Positions 34,649 to 42,853 of a stretch of 64,000 nt of DNA are shown one piece after another (position 1 is the stretch's first letter; each line of letters opens with the position of its first letter). The notes beneath the pieces are model-generated. The model made no database searches and had not been told where the DNA came from. It saw only the letters and a program-made list of their open reading frames with translations. The stretch is from contig NC_013061.1 in NCBI RefSeq assembly GCF_000023825.1, forward strand, positions 3,038,001 through 3,102,000, read 5' to 3'. Position numbers and translations under genes: made by a program. Source of the DNA: Pedobacter heparinus DSM 2366 (GTDB taxonomy: Bacteria; Bacteroidota; Bacteroidia; Sphingobacteriales; Sphingobacteriaceae).

Positions 34649-36490
34649 TTATTTTAATATAGAAAAAACACTGACCTTGTATTGCTTTTTATTTTCGTCA
34701 AAAACTGCGGCCTTAATGGTACCTGGAAGACCAACCTGGAAAGGGACTGTATATTTTGGTGAATCATAAACTGGTTCCGTTCCGTCTGTTGTATAACGGA
34801 TATCCGGTTCAAAGCTATCAGTCTTTAGTGTAACCAGGGCAGTTCCATTTTCTACATGCTTTATCAGGCTATAGGAAACATTCATTGCACTCCTGGCATA
34901 GTTTATTCCCAGAACTGAGTATCGTTTGTACTGAACGTTCATCCGCCTTTTAAAATCATTCCAGTTTTTCATTGCCGGGTCTGTCCAGGCAACCTCGGCC
35001 AATGCCGCAGCACGCGGATAGGTCATGTATTCAACCTTATCCGGAGAGTGGATAAATTCAGACCAGATATTCCCCTGTACGCCCTTGATGTATTTTGCTT
35101 CTTCTTTTGTCAGCGCTGCGGGAACAGGTTCAAAGGAATAAACTTTATCTAGTGAAACTATACTTCCAACTGCTAAGGGTTCCAGATAAGGTGCTCCCTG
35201 ATAATAGTCAAAATACATGTATGCTGTTGGTGACATCACTACATTATGTCCCTGCCTTGCCGCAGCTACTCCTCCTGTTATCCCCCGCCAAGACATTACA
35301 GCTGCGTTAGGAGCAAGCCCTCCTTCAAGGATCTCGTCCCAGCCAATTATATTTTTGCGTTTTGTCAACAGAAAATTTTCAATGCGTTTTATAAAGTAAC
35401 TTTGGAGTTCATGTTCATCTTTTAACCCTTCCTTTTTCATTCTTGCCTGACATTTCCGGCAAATTTTCCAGCGGTCTTTCGGACATTCATCTCCTCCAAT
35501 ATGGACGATGGGTGCAGGGAACAGTTCAGCAACTTCCGTCAATACATCTTCCAGGAACTTAAAGGTCTGCTCATTTCCGGCACATAAAACATCTTTTTGG
35601 ATGCCCCAGTTAGCCGGGATTTTGAACGGACCGCCACTACATGACAATTCAGGGTAAGCCACTAATGCTGCCAATGAATGCCCGGGCATTTCAATTTCGG
35701 GAATAACGGTCACATAACGCTCTTTTGCGTATGCCACAACTTCCCGGATCTGGTCTTGGGTATAATACCCGCCATGGGGGGTATTGTTAATCTGTGTTGC
35801 GGCCCTGTTGAATTGGGTCCCCTCACGCCAGGCCCCGATTTCTGTAAGACGTGGATACTTTTTGATTTCGATACGCCATCCATGATCTTCGGTCAGATGC
35901 CAGTGAAATGTATTTAGTTTATGCATAGCCATATGATCAATATATTTCTTAATGAAATCAACTGAATAAAAGTATCGCCCCACATCCAGCATTAAGCCCC
36001 TCCACTCAAAACGGGGCTTATCGACAATAACTACACCTGGAATTAACGCCTCATTTGATGGTATCCCTGTTTTAAAAGGGATCAACTGGAGCAGCGACTG
36101 CAGGCCATAAAAAATGCCATTGGCTGTTTTTGCAGTTACGGTTATGGCGTTTTTTTGAACAGCTAAAATATATCCTTCTTTGCCCAATGTATCAGGAGCA
36201 TTTTTTAAAGTCAGATGGATCAGATTTCTGGCGGGTACATTAGGCCCGGCATCCCTGGCAATTGTTAATTTGTTCTGTAAGCTTAACCGTTCAGAAAATA
36301 AGCCGGCTATCTTTTCCAGTTCGGGATTATTTAAATCAGTATATATTTTACTTTTAGCTGAGATCATAAAGCCATCATTAAGCCGCTTTATTGATGTTGG
36401 ACGTGGTATGATGGAGAGTTCACCTGGCATTTGTGCATGGACCTGGTTTAATATCAGACTTAAAAATAGGATCAGGTTTATTATCTTCAT
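34649..36490 (-). CDS. GH20 beta-N-acetylhexosaminidase
   Basis: This 613-residue exported enzyme has a signal peptide (to about residue 19). The GH20b domain follows (about 25-155), then the catalytic barrel with RGLMLDVGRYF, FHWHLTEDHGWRIEIKKYP, PEIEMPGHS and the catalytic pair D334-E335 in HIGGDECPK. A C-terminal chitobiase-type domain carries IRYTTDGTEP. It releases terminal beta-linked GlcNAc or GalNAc. It is the last gene of PUL 2, 18 bases after the propeller lipoprotein, so the PUL 2 target probably contains N-acetylhexosamine. Confidence 0.95.
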   Translation of the reverse strand: MKIINLILFLSLILNQVHAQMPGELSIIPRPTSIKRLNDGFMISAKSKIYTDLNNPELEKIAGLFSERLSLQNKLTIARDAGPNVPARNLIHLTLKNAPDTLGKEGYILAVQKNAITVTAKTANGIFYGLQSLLQLIPFKTGIPSNEALIPGVVIVDKPRFEWRGLMLDVGRYFYSVDFIKKYIDHMAMHKLNTFHWHLTEDHGWRIEIKKYPRLTEIGAWREGTQFNRAATQINNTPHGGYYTQDQIREVVAYAKERYVTVIPEIEMPGHSLAALVAYPELSCSGGPFKIPANWGIQKDVLCAGNEQTFKFLEDVLTEVAELFPAPIVHIGGDECPKDRWKICRKCQARMKKEGLKDEHELQSYFIKRIENFLLTKRKNIIGWDEILEGGLAPNAAVMSWRGITGGVAAARQGHNVVMSPTAYMYFDYYQGAPYLEPLAVGSIVSLDKVYSFEPVPAALTKEEAKYIKGVQGNIWSEFIHSPDKVEYMTYPRAAALAEVAWTDPAMKNWNDFKRRMNVQYKRYSVLGINYARSAMNVSYSLIKHVENGTALVTLKTDSFEPDIRYTTDGTEPVYDSPKYTVPFQVGLPGTIKAAVFDENKKQYKVSVFSILK

Positions 36491-36508
36491 TTTACTGTTT
36501 TTTATAGT

Positions 36509-37561
36509 TTATCGAAATTTAACGGCAACAAGCACGCGGTAATATTTTGCCACATGCCCTTTTTCCATGAACCGGTTATGTGATTTGTTTACTCCATAGT
36601 AATACAACCAGTAACGGTTTTTCCCGGCAGGTATCAATCCCGGATTTACACACCCCCATTTTACGTCTTCGCCGTGATAAAGGTCATCGGTGATATCGGC
36701 ATCCATCAGATGGGCCTGCCCTTTTATCGAATATGCTACCCTTACACGGACCCGGTCCTCCTTTTCATTGAAAAATGTTGGCAGAAAAACCTGTAAGGAA
36801 TCGTTGATGCCTGAGGTGGCGTTATTGTAGATATGAGGAAAATCCGGATATGGGCTTCTTAATATCACTTCTGGTTCCTTGATTACCCTCCAGTTACGGT
36901 CTGCAATGGCATGGCCGATAACCCGGTACCGAATATGGTTAACTACCTCCCACATCCGCAGATATATATGGTATAAAGAATCCTTTACCAGTACGGAAAA
37001 CTGGCTGTCAAACTTCTTATTCCATAGAACACGCCTGTCTGTCCATTTGATCCCATCTGCTGATTCCATATAGAAAGTTTTCTGCTTGCCCCCGTCAGCA
37101 GGATCCCTTGCGGTAAAAAGCATTTTATATTTCAGTGGCGAATGTCCGTCTATAAATACATCCTGTTCTACAATACCGTCCTTTTTAGGAAAACCGCTCC
37201 CAAACAGGATGTTATTTTTATTGCCGGGCACTGCCTTTGTCCAGTCTTTGCCATTGGCTGAATAAGCATAGGGCAGATACCCTGAATAATCATCATTGCG
37301 GCGATTGTCCCATGAGGAATACCACATCTGCCAGTTGTGCTTACCGGTCTTAAGTACTTTATAATAAGCTAGGGTTTGCTCCTCCCAGGGCTTTTCTTGC
37401 CGGAGTACAACTTCCCTGGTACCGGACAACACTTCCAGATCAAAAGGGGCACCGGCATCGTTATACGTTTTTAAAGGCGTCCTGACACTTGTACAATAGT
37501 TAAAAAGCATTACAACAGCCAAACAGCTGAGCACGGTCTTCGAAATCTTTTTCATAAGCAT
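36509..37561 (-). CDS. Lipoprotein with a five-bladed beta-propeller glycosidase-like fold
   Basis: This 350-residue lipoprotein (lipobox MLFNYC, C23) has repeated Trp/Tyr-rich blades such as WQMWYSSWDNRR, YAYSANGKDWTKA, FYMESADGIKWTDR and RYWLYYYGVNKSH. They resemble GH43/GH32-type propellers or GH130-like phosphorylases. Candidate acidic residues exist (for example in VEQDVFIDG), but the family cannot be fixed by eye. Its start overlaps the SusD stop by one base. An alternative start is the third codon. It probably trims substrate at the surface or in the periplasm. Confidence 0.7.
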   Translation of the reverse strand: MLMKKISKTVLSCLAVVMLFNYCTSVRTPLKTYNDAGAPFDLEVLSGTREVVLRQEKPWEEQTLAYYKVLKTGKHNWQMWYSSWDNRRNDDYSGYLPYAYSANGKDWTKAVPGNKNNILFGSGFPKKDGIVEQDVFIDGHSPLKYKMLFTARDPADGGKQKTFYMESADGIKWTDRRVLWNKKFDSQFSVLVKDSLYHIYLRMWEVVNHIRYRVIGHAIADRNWRVIKEPEVILRSPYPDFPHIYNNATSGINDSLQVFLPTFFNEKEDRVRVRVAYSIKGQAHLMDADITDDLYHGEDVKWGCVNPGLIPAGKNRYWLYYYGVNKSHNRFMEKGHVAKYYRVLVAVKFR

Positions 37562-39315
37562 TACCAGTATGGGGTTTGTGTAATGTCCCTGTTCATGGTA
37601 AGTACCGCCTGCGGATAAGGGAAAAAATAGTTTCTAGGACTGGTAAAACTTCGCTTTTCAACCTCGGTCCTGATATAAAAACTGTTATCTGAAAGGCTGG
37701 TCCCGGCAGCAGTGTTCATTCCTGTTACAGACTGGCTATTTAACGTTTCTGCCAGCAACCACCTGTTGATATCAAAATACCTGTGGGTATCAAATGCCAG
37801 TTCTATCCGTCTTTCATGTCTGATCCTTTCCCTCATCTGGTCCTGGGTAAGGTTTGCAGGCAGATTAGGAAGGCCCGAACGGTTGCGGATAAGGTTTATA
37901 TATTTGTAAACATCAGATACGGGGCCTTCTGATTCGTTCAGTGCCTCTGCATAATTTAGATACACTTCGTTCAGCCTAAGATAAACCCATGTCTTCTGTG
38001 CCCAGACACCTTTAGGGATATCAACAGACATGTCAATAAATTTTTTCATCAGATAGCCGGTCTTCGCATAGGCGGCAGGGCTTTTTGATTTCCCGTCAAG
38101 GCCAGAATTCCAAAATTGTACCTGCCGCGTTTTGAAATAGGAACCGTTGTAAATGATACTTGCATAAAACCTGGGTTCTCTGTTTACATACATATTCCGG
38201 GTCCCGGCCAGCCATCTGCCCTTAGGGTCATTGGCAGCTGCATAACCTAATTCTATATAGCCAGAGCCGTTTTCGGTTATAGCCAGGCCATTGCTCATTT
38301 CGTAATCGTTAACAATTTCCTGTGTCGGGCACAACTGCGACTGTCCGCCAAATCCGTATGGATATGCCCATTTTTCCTGTTGCTGATAATTTCCCAGGTT
38401 CTTTGCAAAAAATATCTCGGAGTTCCAGTTCTTGTTAAAAGCCCCTGAATAATTTAAAACAGGATCATTTGAAGGATCGGTATATAAAATATACCCGGCA
38501 GCTTCAGCCTTCTCTATACATTCCTTTGCCGCTTTTGCCGCCACGGCCCATCTATCCTTTTCGAAATTTGTCAGAAATAAATGTTGTCCATACCTGTTTT
38601 TAAAGCTTGCATACTTCGGGTTTCCATTGTATAACGGGCTGGCTGCGTACAATAATATCCTTGATTTTAAAGCAAGTGCTGCTGCACCGTTCGCCAGGCC
38701 AAATTTACTTGGGATCAGGGCCTGGTCTAAAAGTGAGGCCGCCTGATCAAGATCAGCAGTCATAAAACCGACAACATCAGCAACCGGGCTACGGTCCAGT
38801 GAAACAAAATCATCATCTGTTTTATATGCTTTGTCTGCTATAATTGTTGGTCCGTACATCCTGAACGACATAAAATGAAAGAAGGCCCTTAAAAATAAGG
38901 CTTCACCGATCATTTTATTTTTCTCCACCTGGTCCACAGGCGTTTGCCCTATGTTTTCCAGAAAAAGGTTAATTTTTCTGAGCACCTGATAGTGATATTG
39001 GTAATCAGCTAAAAAATTGGCCGGCGAGTAAGAGTTGTTGTTGAGGATCTGGGATGCGGCGGCCGGACTCGTGATTTCCATATCATCGGACGAGCCCGTA
39101 AAGGGATTAAAACCAAGCGCCCCTTCTATCGGGTTAATCTCCAGTGGCAATGAAACATAACAGGAATACAGCCATCTTTCAGCATAATTTTTATCGGCGA
39201 AAACCTGGGCTACAGTAAGGTCTTCATCTGGCGTTTTATCAAGAAAATCCTTAGTACACGAAAGCAGCGCAGTGCTAACCAGCACAATAAGCAATAGGGT
39301 ATATATATTTTTCAT
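37561..39315 (-). CDS. SusD/RagB-family lipoprotein (second pair of PUL 2)
   Basis: This 584-residue surface glycan-binding lipoprotein has the lipobox TALLSC with C20 and the usual DFLDKTPDEDLTVAQVFADK start. TPR-like helices include GEALFLRAFFHFMSFRMYGP. The RagB end is IRHERRIELAFDTHRYFDIN. The gene follows its SusC by 10 bases and is translationally coupled to the propeller lipoprotein. No unusual insert is present. Confidence 0.95.
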   Translation of the reverse strand: MKNIYTLLLIVLVSTALLSCTKDFLDKTPDEDLTVAQVFADKNYAERWLYSCYVSLPLEINPIEGALGFNPFTGSSDDMEITSPAAASQILNNNSYSPANFLADYQYHYQVLRKINLFLENIGQTPVDQVEKNKMIGEALFLRAFFHFMSFRMYGPTIIADKAYKTDDDFVSLDRSPVADVVGFMTADLDQAASLLDQALIPSKFGLANGAAALALKSRILLYAASPLYNGNPKYASFKNRYGQHLFLTNFEKDRWAVAAKAAKECIEKAEAAGYILYTDPSNDPVLNYSGAFNKNWNSEIFFAKNLGNYQQQEKWAYPYGFGGQSQLCPTQEIVNDYEMSNGLAITENGSGYIELGYAAANDPKGRWLAGTRNMYVNREPRFYASIIYNGSYFKTRQVQFWNSGLDGKSKSPAAYAKTGYLMKKFIDMSVDIPKGVWAQKTWVYLRLNEVYLNYAEALNESEGPVSDVYKYINLIRNRSGLPNLPANLTQDQMRERIRHERRIELAFDTHRYFDINRWLLAETLNSQSVTGMNTAAGTSLSDNSFYIRTEVEKRSFTSPRNYFFPYPQAVLTMNRDITQTPYW

Positions 39316-39325
39316 AATCTATAAT

Positions 39326-42300
39326 TTATAATCCAATTTCCAATCCAAAACTAAGCACCCGCTGTATGGGGTATTGTCCGGTACCATCATCAGATTCCGG
39401 ATCTAAAAATTTCAGTTTATCAAACGTTAACAGATTCTGTGCTGTAACTGATATCCTGACCTGGGTCATGTATTTTGGTAAAAATCTTTTTGGTAAACTG
39501 TAGGCGAATTGTGCATTCTTTATACGTATATAACTGGCATCTCTCATATAACTGCTGGATTGTTGTTGGGAGATAGGAACCGGGACTTCACCAATCCTCG
39601 GGTATTTGGCATTGCTGTTATCCGCCCCGGCCACCCAACGGTTAGCATAATATTCGCCCAATATATTTTCCCTTCCGCTGCCATATACATATGGTCTGAT
39701 GGATGCACCGTTCAAAAACATATTTGTCTGGGCAGCGCCTTGGATCAGCGCGCTGACTTCAAATCCTTTGTACCTTACAACTGGTGTAATCCCATAGATG
39801 ACCTGAGGAAATCTTGGATAACCCAGATAGGTCTGGTCATTGAGATCGATTTTATTGTCGCCGTTGAGGTCCTTAAATTTCAGGTCACCTGGCTTTGGGT
39901 TCCAGGCATTTGCAGGGCTGTTATTGATATCCTCCTGGTCCTGATAAAAGCCTTCTGTTATAAATGCAAGCCTGCTTCCGATGGATTTACCTTTTACTTC
40001 CAGGTTGGGATATAAAGGGACCGGTGAGTCATTATCGATAATTTTATTTTTTGAATAGGTAATATTGCCGCTCACTGAGTAAAAGAACTTTGAGTTTACC
40101 GTTTTTTTATAGGTTACCTGTGCATCAAAACCTTTGTTCTCAATGATACCAATGTTACCAAAAGGTACTGAACCGCTTAAAAAACCAATATATGCAGGAA
40201 CTTGCTGTCTTTGCATCAGGATACCCGTTCTCCTTTCATGGAAAACATCTGCCTGCAGCACAAAATTGCCATTCCACATTTCAAGATCGAGTCCGATATC
40301 TGCTTTTCTGGACGACTCCCAGGATACATTTTCATAACCTGTTTTACCTTCTCCGTAACCTACATATCCAACTTGCGACTGTCCCAGCAATAAAGTGCCC
40401 TGGTTCTTGTTGATGGTAGACAAAAACAAGAACCTGTTGTCGCCAATCTGGTCATTTCCCACCTTGCCATAGGAGGCCCTGATCTTCATGAAGCTGATTG
40501 CAGAAGAACCATTCCAGAATTTCTCGCGTGTGGGTACCCAGCCAACAGAAACTGAAGGGAAGAACCCGAACCGTTTTCCTTTCATAAAATTTTCAGAGCC
40601 CATATACCCTGCATTCAGCTCTGCAAGATAACGCTCATCAAAATTATAGGTCATTCTTGCTGCATAGCCCATTGTCCTATATGGCAATGCAGCTATAGAG
40701 TTAGAGGTAATAAGTACATTTTTTTCACTTATCGTATGGATAAGCATGGCGTTGACGTTATTTCTGCCAAAAGCCCGGTCGTAATTCACCGCAGCTTCCA
40801 TCCACTGGTTGCTTGTACCGGCAGAACTGTTCGCATAGCCAAGCGGGGCTTCGTTCCTGTAGGTGATATACTGGTCTTCACCGTTGCTGTCCTTACCGGT
40901 ATACTGTTTGATGGCATAGGGCTTTATTCTGTCTTTGCTGAACTGGTTGTTGTGGTCGTAAGAATATTTGATACGTGCTGACAAACCTGTAAACAATAAA
41001 TTGCCCAGGTTCCATTTCACCTCAAAAATTGACTGGACATTATTCCTGGTCTCAGAATTGTACCCGCTTTGGGTTACATAACCATAAGGATTAGGGATCA
41101 AAAGGTCTTTCCCTGCCACTGATCCATCTGGATTTACCTTTGGAAAGGATATCGGGGAAACGGTTTTGATCGCATTAAATATGCCATCTGCCGTAACACC
41201 AGGAAAATTACGGGCCTGCTGCACAGAGCCTACGCTTAAGAACAGGGATATATCAGAACTTACGTTTACATCCACATTTGCCCTGAAGTTGTATCTCTTG
41301 TTGGTGGCATTGGTATTAAATTTCTGAAGGTCATCTTCTTTAAATACCCCGTTCTGTACAAGCGCCCCTAAAGACATGTAATACCTGGCGGTTTTATTTC
41401 CACCGGATACACTCAGATTATTGTTGTATTGAAATGCATTTTTATTCAGTATCTCATCCATCCAGTTTACATTGGGATGAAACCAGGGATCAGAACCATC
41501 CTGATACTTCTGCAGGTCTTCTGCGGTATATGCCGGGTTCTTTCCGTCATTTTTAAGGGCTTCATTGGCCAGGGATGCATATTCATAACCGCCAATATAT
41601 TCCGGCACCCGCAGTGAAGATGTCATGGAGCTTTGCGAGAAAAAGCTGACCCTTGGTTTCCCTTCCGCTCCCCTTTTTGTTGTAATTAGAATTACGCCAT
41701 TTGCACTCCTCAATCCATACACAGCTGTAGCCGATGCGTCTTTTAATAAGGTAATGCTTTCGATCTCGGTGGGGTTGACCCAATCCAGCGTGCGTTCAAT
41801 ACCATCAACCAGTACCAATGGCCTGGAATTTACCCAGGTCCCAAGCCCTCTGATGGCTATGGTTGATTGGTCTGCGCCTGGTTCTCCCGATGACTGCCGG
41901 GTTATTATTCCCGGCAAAGACCCACCCAGTGCATTGCTGATAGCTGCAACGGGCTGTTTCTGTATGTCTTTGGCCGAAACTTGTGAAACTGCACCGGTCA
42001 CAGTAACCTTCTTTTGCGTGCCGAAGCCAACTATGACCAGTTCTTTAAGGGCAGAAGGGAGCTCCTTCAATACCACATTAACAACATCCTTGCCGTTCAC
42101 CGCAACTACAGCATGCTCAAAACCGACATAACTGAAAATCAGCGTATCAGTACCGGCAGCAGTTATTGCATATTTTCCGTTTACATCTGTTGCAGTCCCG
42201 GCATTTGATTTTCCCTTAATTTTAATAACTACACCTGACAACGCGATATCTAAAGTATCCGTTACCGTTCCTCTTACTTTTATTTGTTTTGTACTTGATT

Positions 42301-42703
42301 TTGCATCAGTATCAGACAATTTGCCGATAGCGGCAGATTGTTTCAGTCTTACAACAACGGTTTTATCTTCAAGCGTATAAGTCAAAGACTGCGACCCGAA
42401 GACCTGATCTAAGGCTTCAATAAACCCGATATTTTTAAAATCGACACTCAGGGGCTTGGTATGGGCAAGAATTTTATTGTTGTAAACAAAGTCGTACCCT
42501 GATTGCAACCTCAGGTGTCTGATGATTGTTTTCAACGGGACGTTGGTTTTACTGAGGTTGATCTTTTGTGCAAATCCAGATGCGTTTACCTGAAGCATAG
42601 AGGCCATTAACAGTACGGTGGTTAGTCGCATAATTAGCAAAATTTTACAGCACAGCCGATCAGGCCTGCCCGGTTTTTCTGTATATTTTTTATACATTAG
42701 CAT
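39326..42703 (-). CDS. SusC-family TonB-dependent transporter with STN domain (second pair of PUL 2)
   Basis: This protein of about 1125 residues imports glycans and also senses. A long N-terminal leader ends at QVNASGFAQ. The STN domain follows (NVPLKTIIRHLRLQSGYDF to LTYTLEDKTVVVRL), then a carboxypeptidase-regulatory-like domain, the TonB-box-like LVIVGFGTQKK, the plug with DASATAVYGLRSANGVIL, and the barrel. STN domains contact FecR-type anti-sigma factors. Its first ~140 codons and leader are nearly identical to those of the other PUL 2 SusC, after which the two differ throughout. I chose ATG 42,703; 42,751 and 42,697 are alternatives. Confidence 0.95.
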   Translation of the reverse strand: MLMYKKYTEKPGRPDRLCCKILLIMRLTTVLLMASMLQVNASGFAQKINLSKTNVPLKTIIRHLRLQSGYDFVYNNKILAHTKPLSVDFKNIGFIEALDQVFGSQSLTYTLEDKTVVVRLKQSAAIGKLSDTDAKSSTKQIKVRGTVTDTLDIALSGVVIKIKGKSNAGTATDVNGKYAITAAGTDTLIFSYVGFEHAVVAVNGKDVVNVVLKELPSALKELVIVGFGTQKKVTVTGAVSQVSAKDIQKQPVAAISNALGGSLPGIITRQSSGEPGADQSTIAIRGLGTWVNSRPLVLVDGIERTLDWVNPTEIESITLLKDASATAVYGLRSANGVILITTKRGAEGKPRVSFFSQSSMTSSLRVPEYIGGYEYASLANEALKNDGKNPAYTAEDLQKYQDGSDPWFHPNVNWMDEILNKNAFQYNNNLSVSGGNKTARYYMSLGALVQNGVFKEDDLQKFNTNATNKRYNFRANVDVNVSSDISLFLSVGSVQQARNFPGVTADGIFNAIKTVSPISFPKVNPDGSVAGKDLLIPNPYGYVTQSGYNSETRNNVQSIFEVKWNLGNLLFTGLSARIKYSYDHNNQFSKDRIKPYAIKQYTGKDSNGEDQYITYRNEAPLGYANSSAGTSNQWMEAAVNYDRAFGRNNVNAMLIHTISEKNVLITSNSIAALPYRTMGYAARMTYNFDERYLAELNAGYMGSENFMKGKRFGFFPSVSVGWVPTREKFWNGSSAISFMKIRASYGKVGNDQIGDNRFLFLSTINKNQGTLLLGQSQVGYVGYGEGKTGYENVSWESSRKADIGLDLEMWNGNFVLQADVFHERRTGILMQRQQVPAYIGFLSGSVPFGNIGIIENKGFDAQVTYKKTVNSKFFYSVSGNITYSKNKIIDNDSPVPLYPNLEVKGKSIGSRLAFITEGFYQDQEDINNSPANAWNPKPGDLKFKDLNGDNKIDLNDQTYLGYPRFPQVIYGITPVVRYKGFEVSALIQGAAQTNMFLNGASIRPYVYGSGRENILGEYYANRWVAGADNSNAKYPRIGEVPVPISQQQSSSYMRDASYIRIKNAQFAYSLPKRFLPKYMTQVRISVTAQNLLTFDKLKFLDPESDDGTGQYPIQRVLSFGLEIGL

Positions 42704-42716
42704 TAGTTTGGTTTTT

Positions 42717-42831
42717 ATGCAGCATGCTTCTTGCTTCGAAACTTTAAGCACCTGCGGTCAAATAGTTGATATATTTTTATTGGCTGTTGCCAAACGCAAC
42801 CAGCCCCTTGCAAAAGTGGCTGGTTGTTTTT
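42717..42831 (+). ncRNA. Candidate cis-antisense RNA to the susC leader, copy A
   Basis: The plus-strand terminator at 42,798-42,831 needs a transcript. TTAGTTTG at 42,703-42,710 is one base off the -7 consensus and would start an RNA of about 115 bases, antisense to the susC 5' leader. Antisense RNAs at this place are known for Bacteroides PULs with ECF sigma/anti-sigma control (DonS type). The 5' end given here is a guess; only the terminator is seen directly. Confidence 0.4.
42798..42831 (+). terminator. Antisense-oriented terminator upstream of susC, copy A
   Basis: AACCAGCC (42,798-42,805) pairs with GGCTGGTT (42,818-42,825), followed on the plus strand by GTTTTT. No plus-strand gene precedes it, so it would end a transcript antisense to the susC leader. 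On the minus strand the hairpin is not followed by a T-run. Confidence 0.6.
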
Positions 42832-42853
42832 CGAAAGGAGATCTGTGCTGCAA

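Larger units (their letters stand above)
42310..42831 (-). repeat. Duplicated susC 5' block, copy A
   Basis: This block aligns base for base, with no indel, to 50,695-51,216 (constant offset 8,385). It spans the leader hairpin, the start region, the signal peptide and the whole STN domain. Homology ends sharply just after the STN domain. Differences are scattered point changes, such as CCCCTTG against CCCTTTG in the hairpin loop. Confidence 0.9.

Noticed and set aside
39509..40015. 168-codon plus-strand open frames within susC (also 41,625-42,131)
   Set aside because: Both are antisense to barrel- or plug-coding regions of the 39,326 SusC; no independent evidence supports them.
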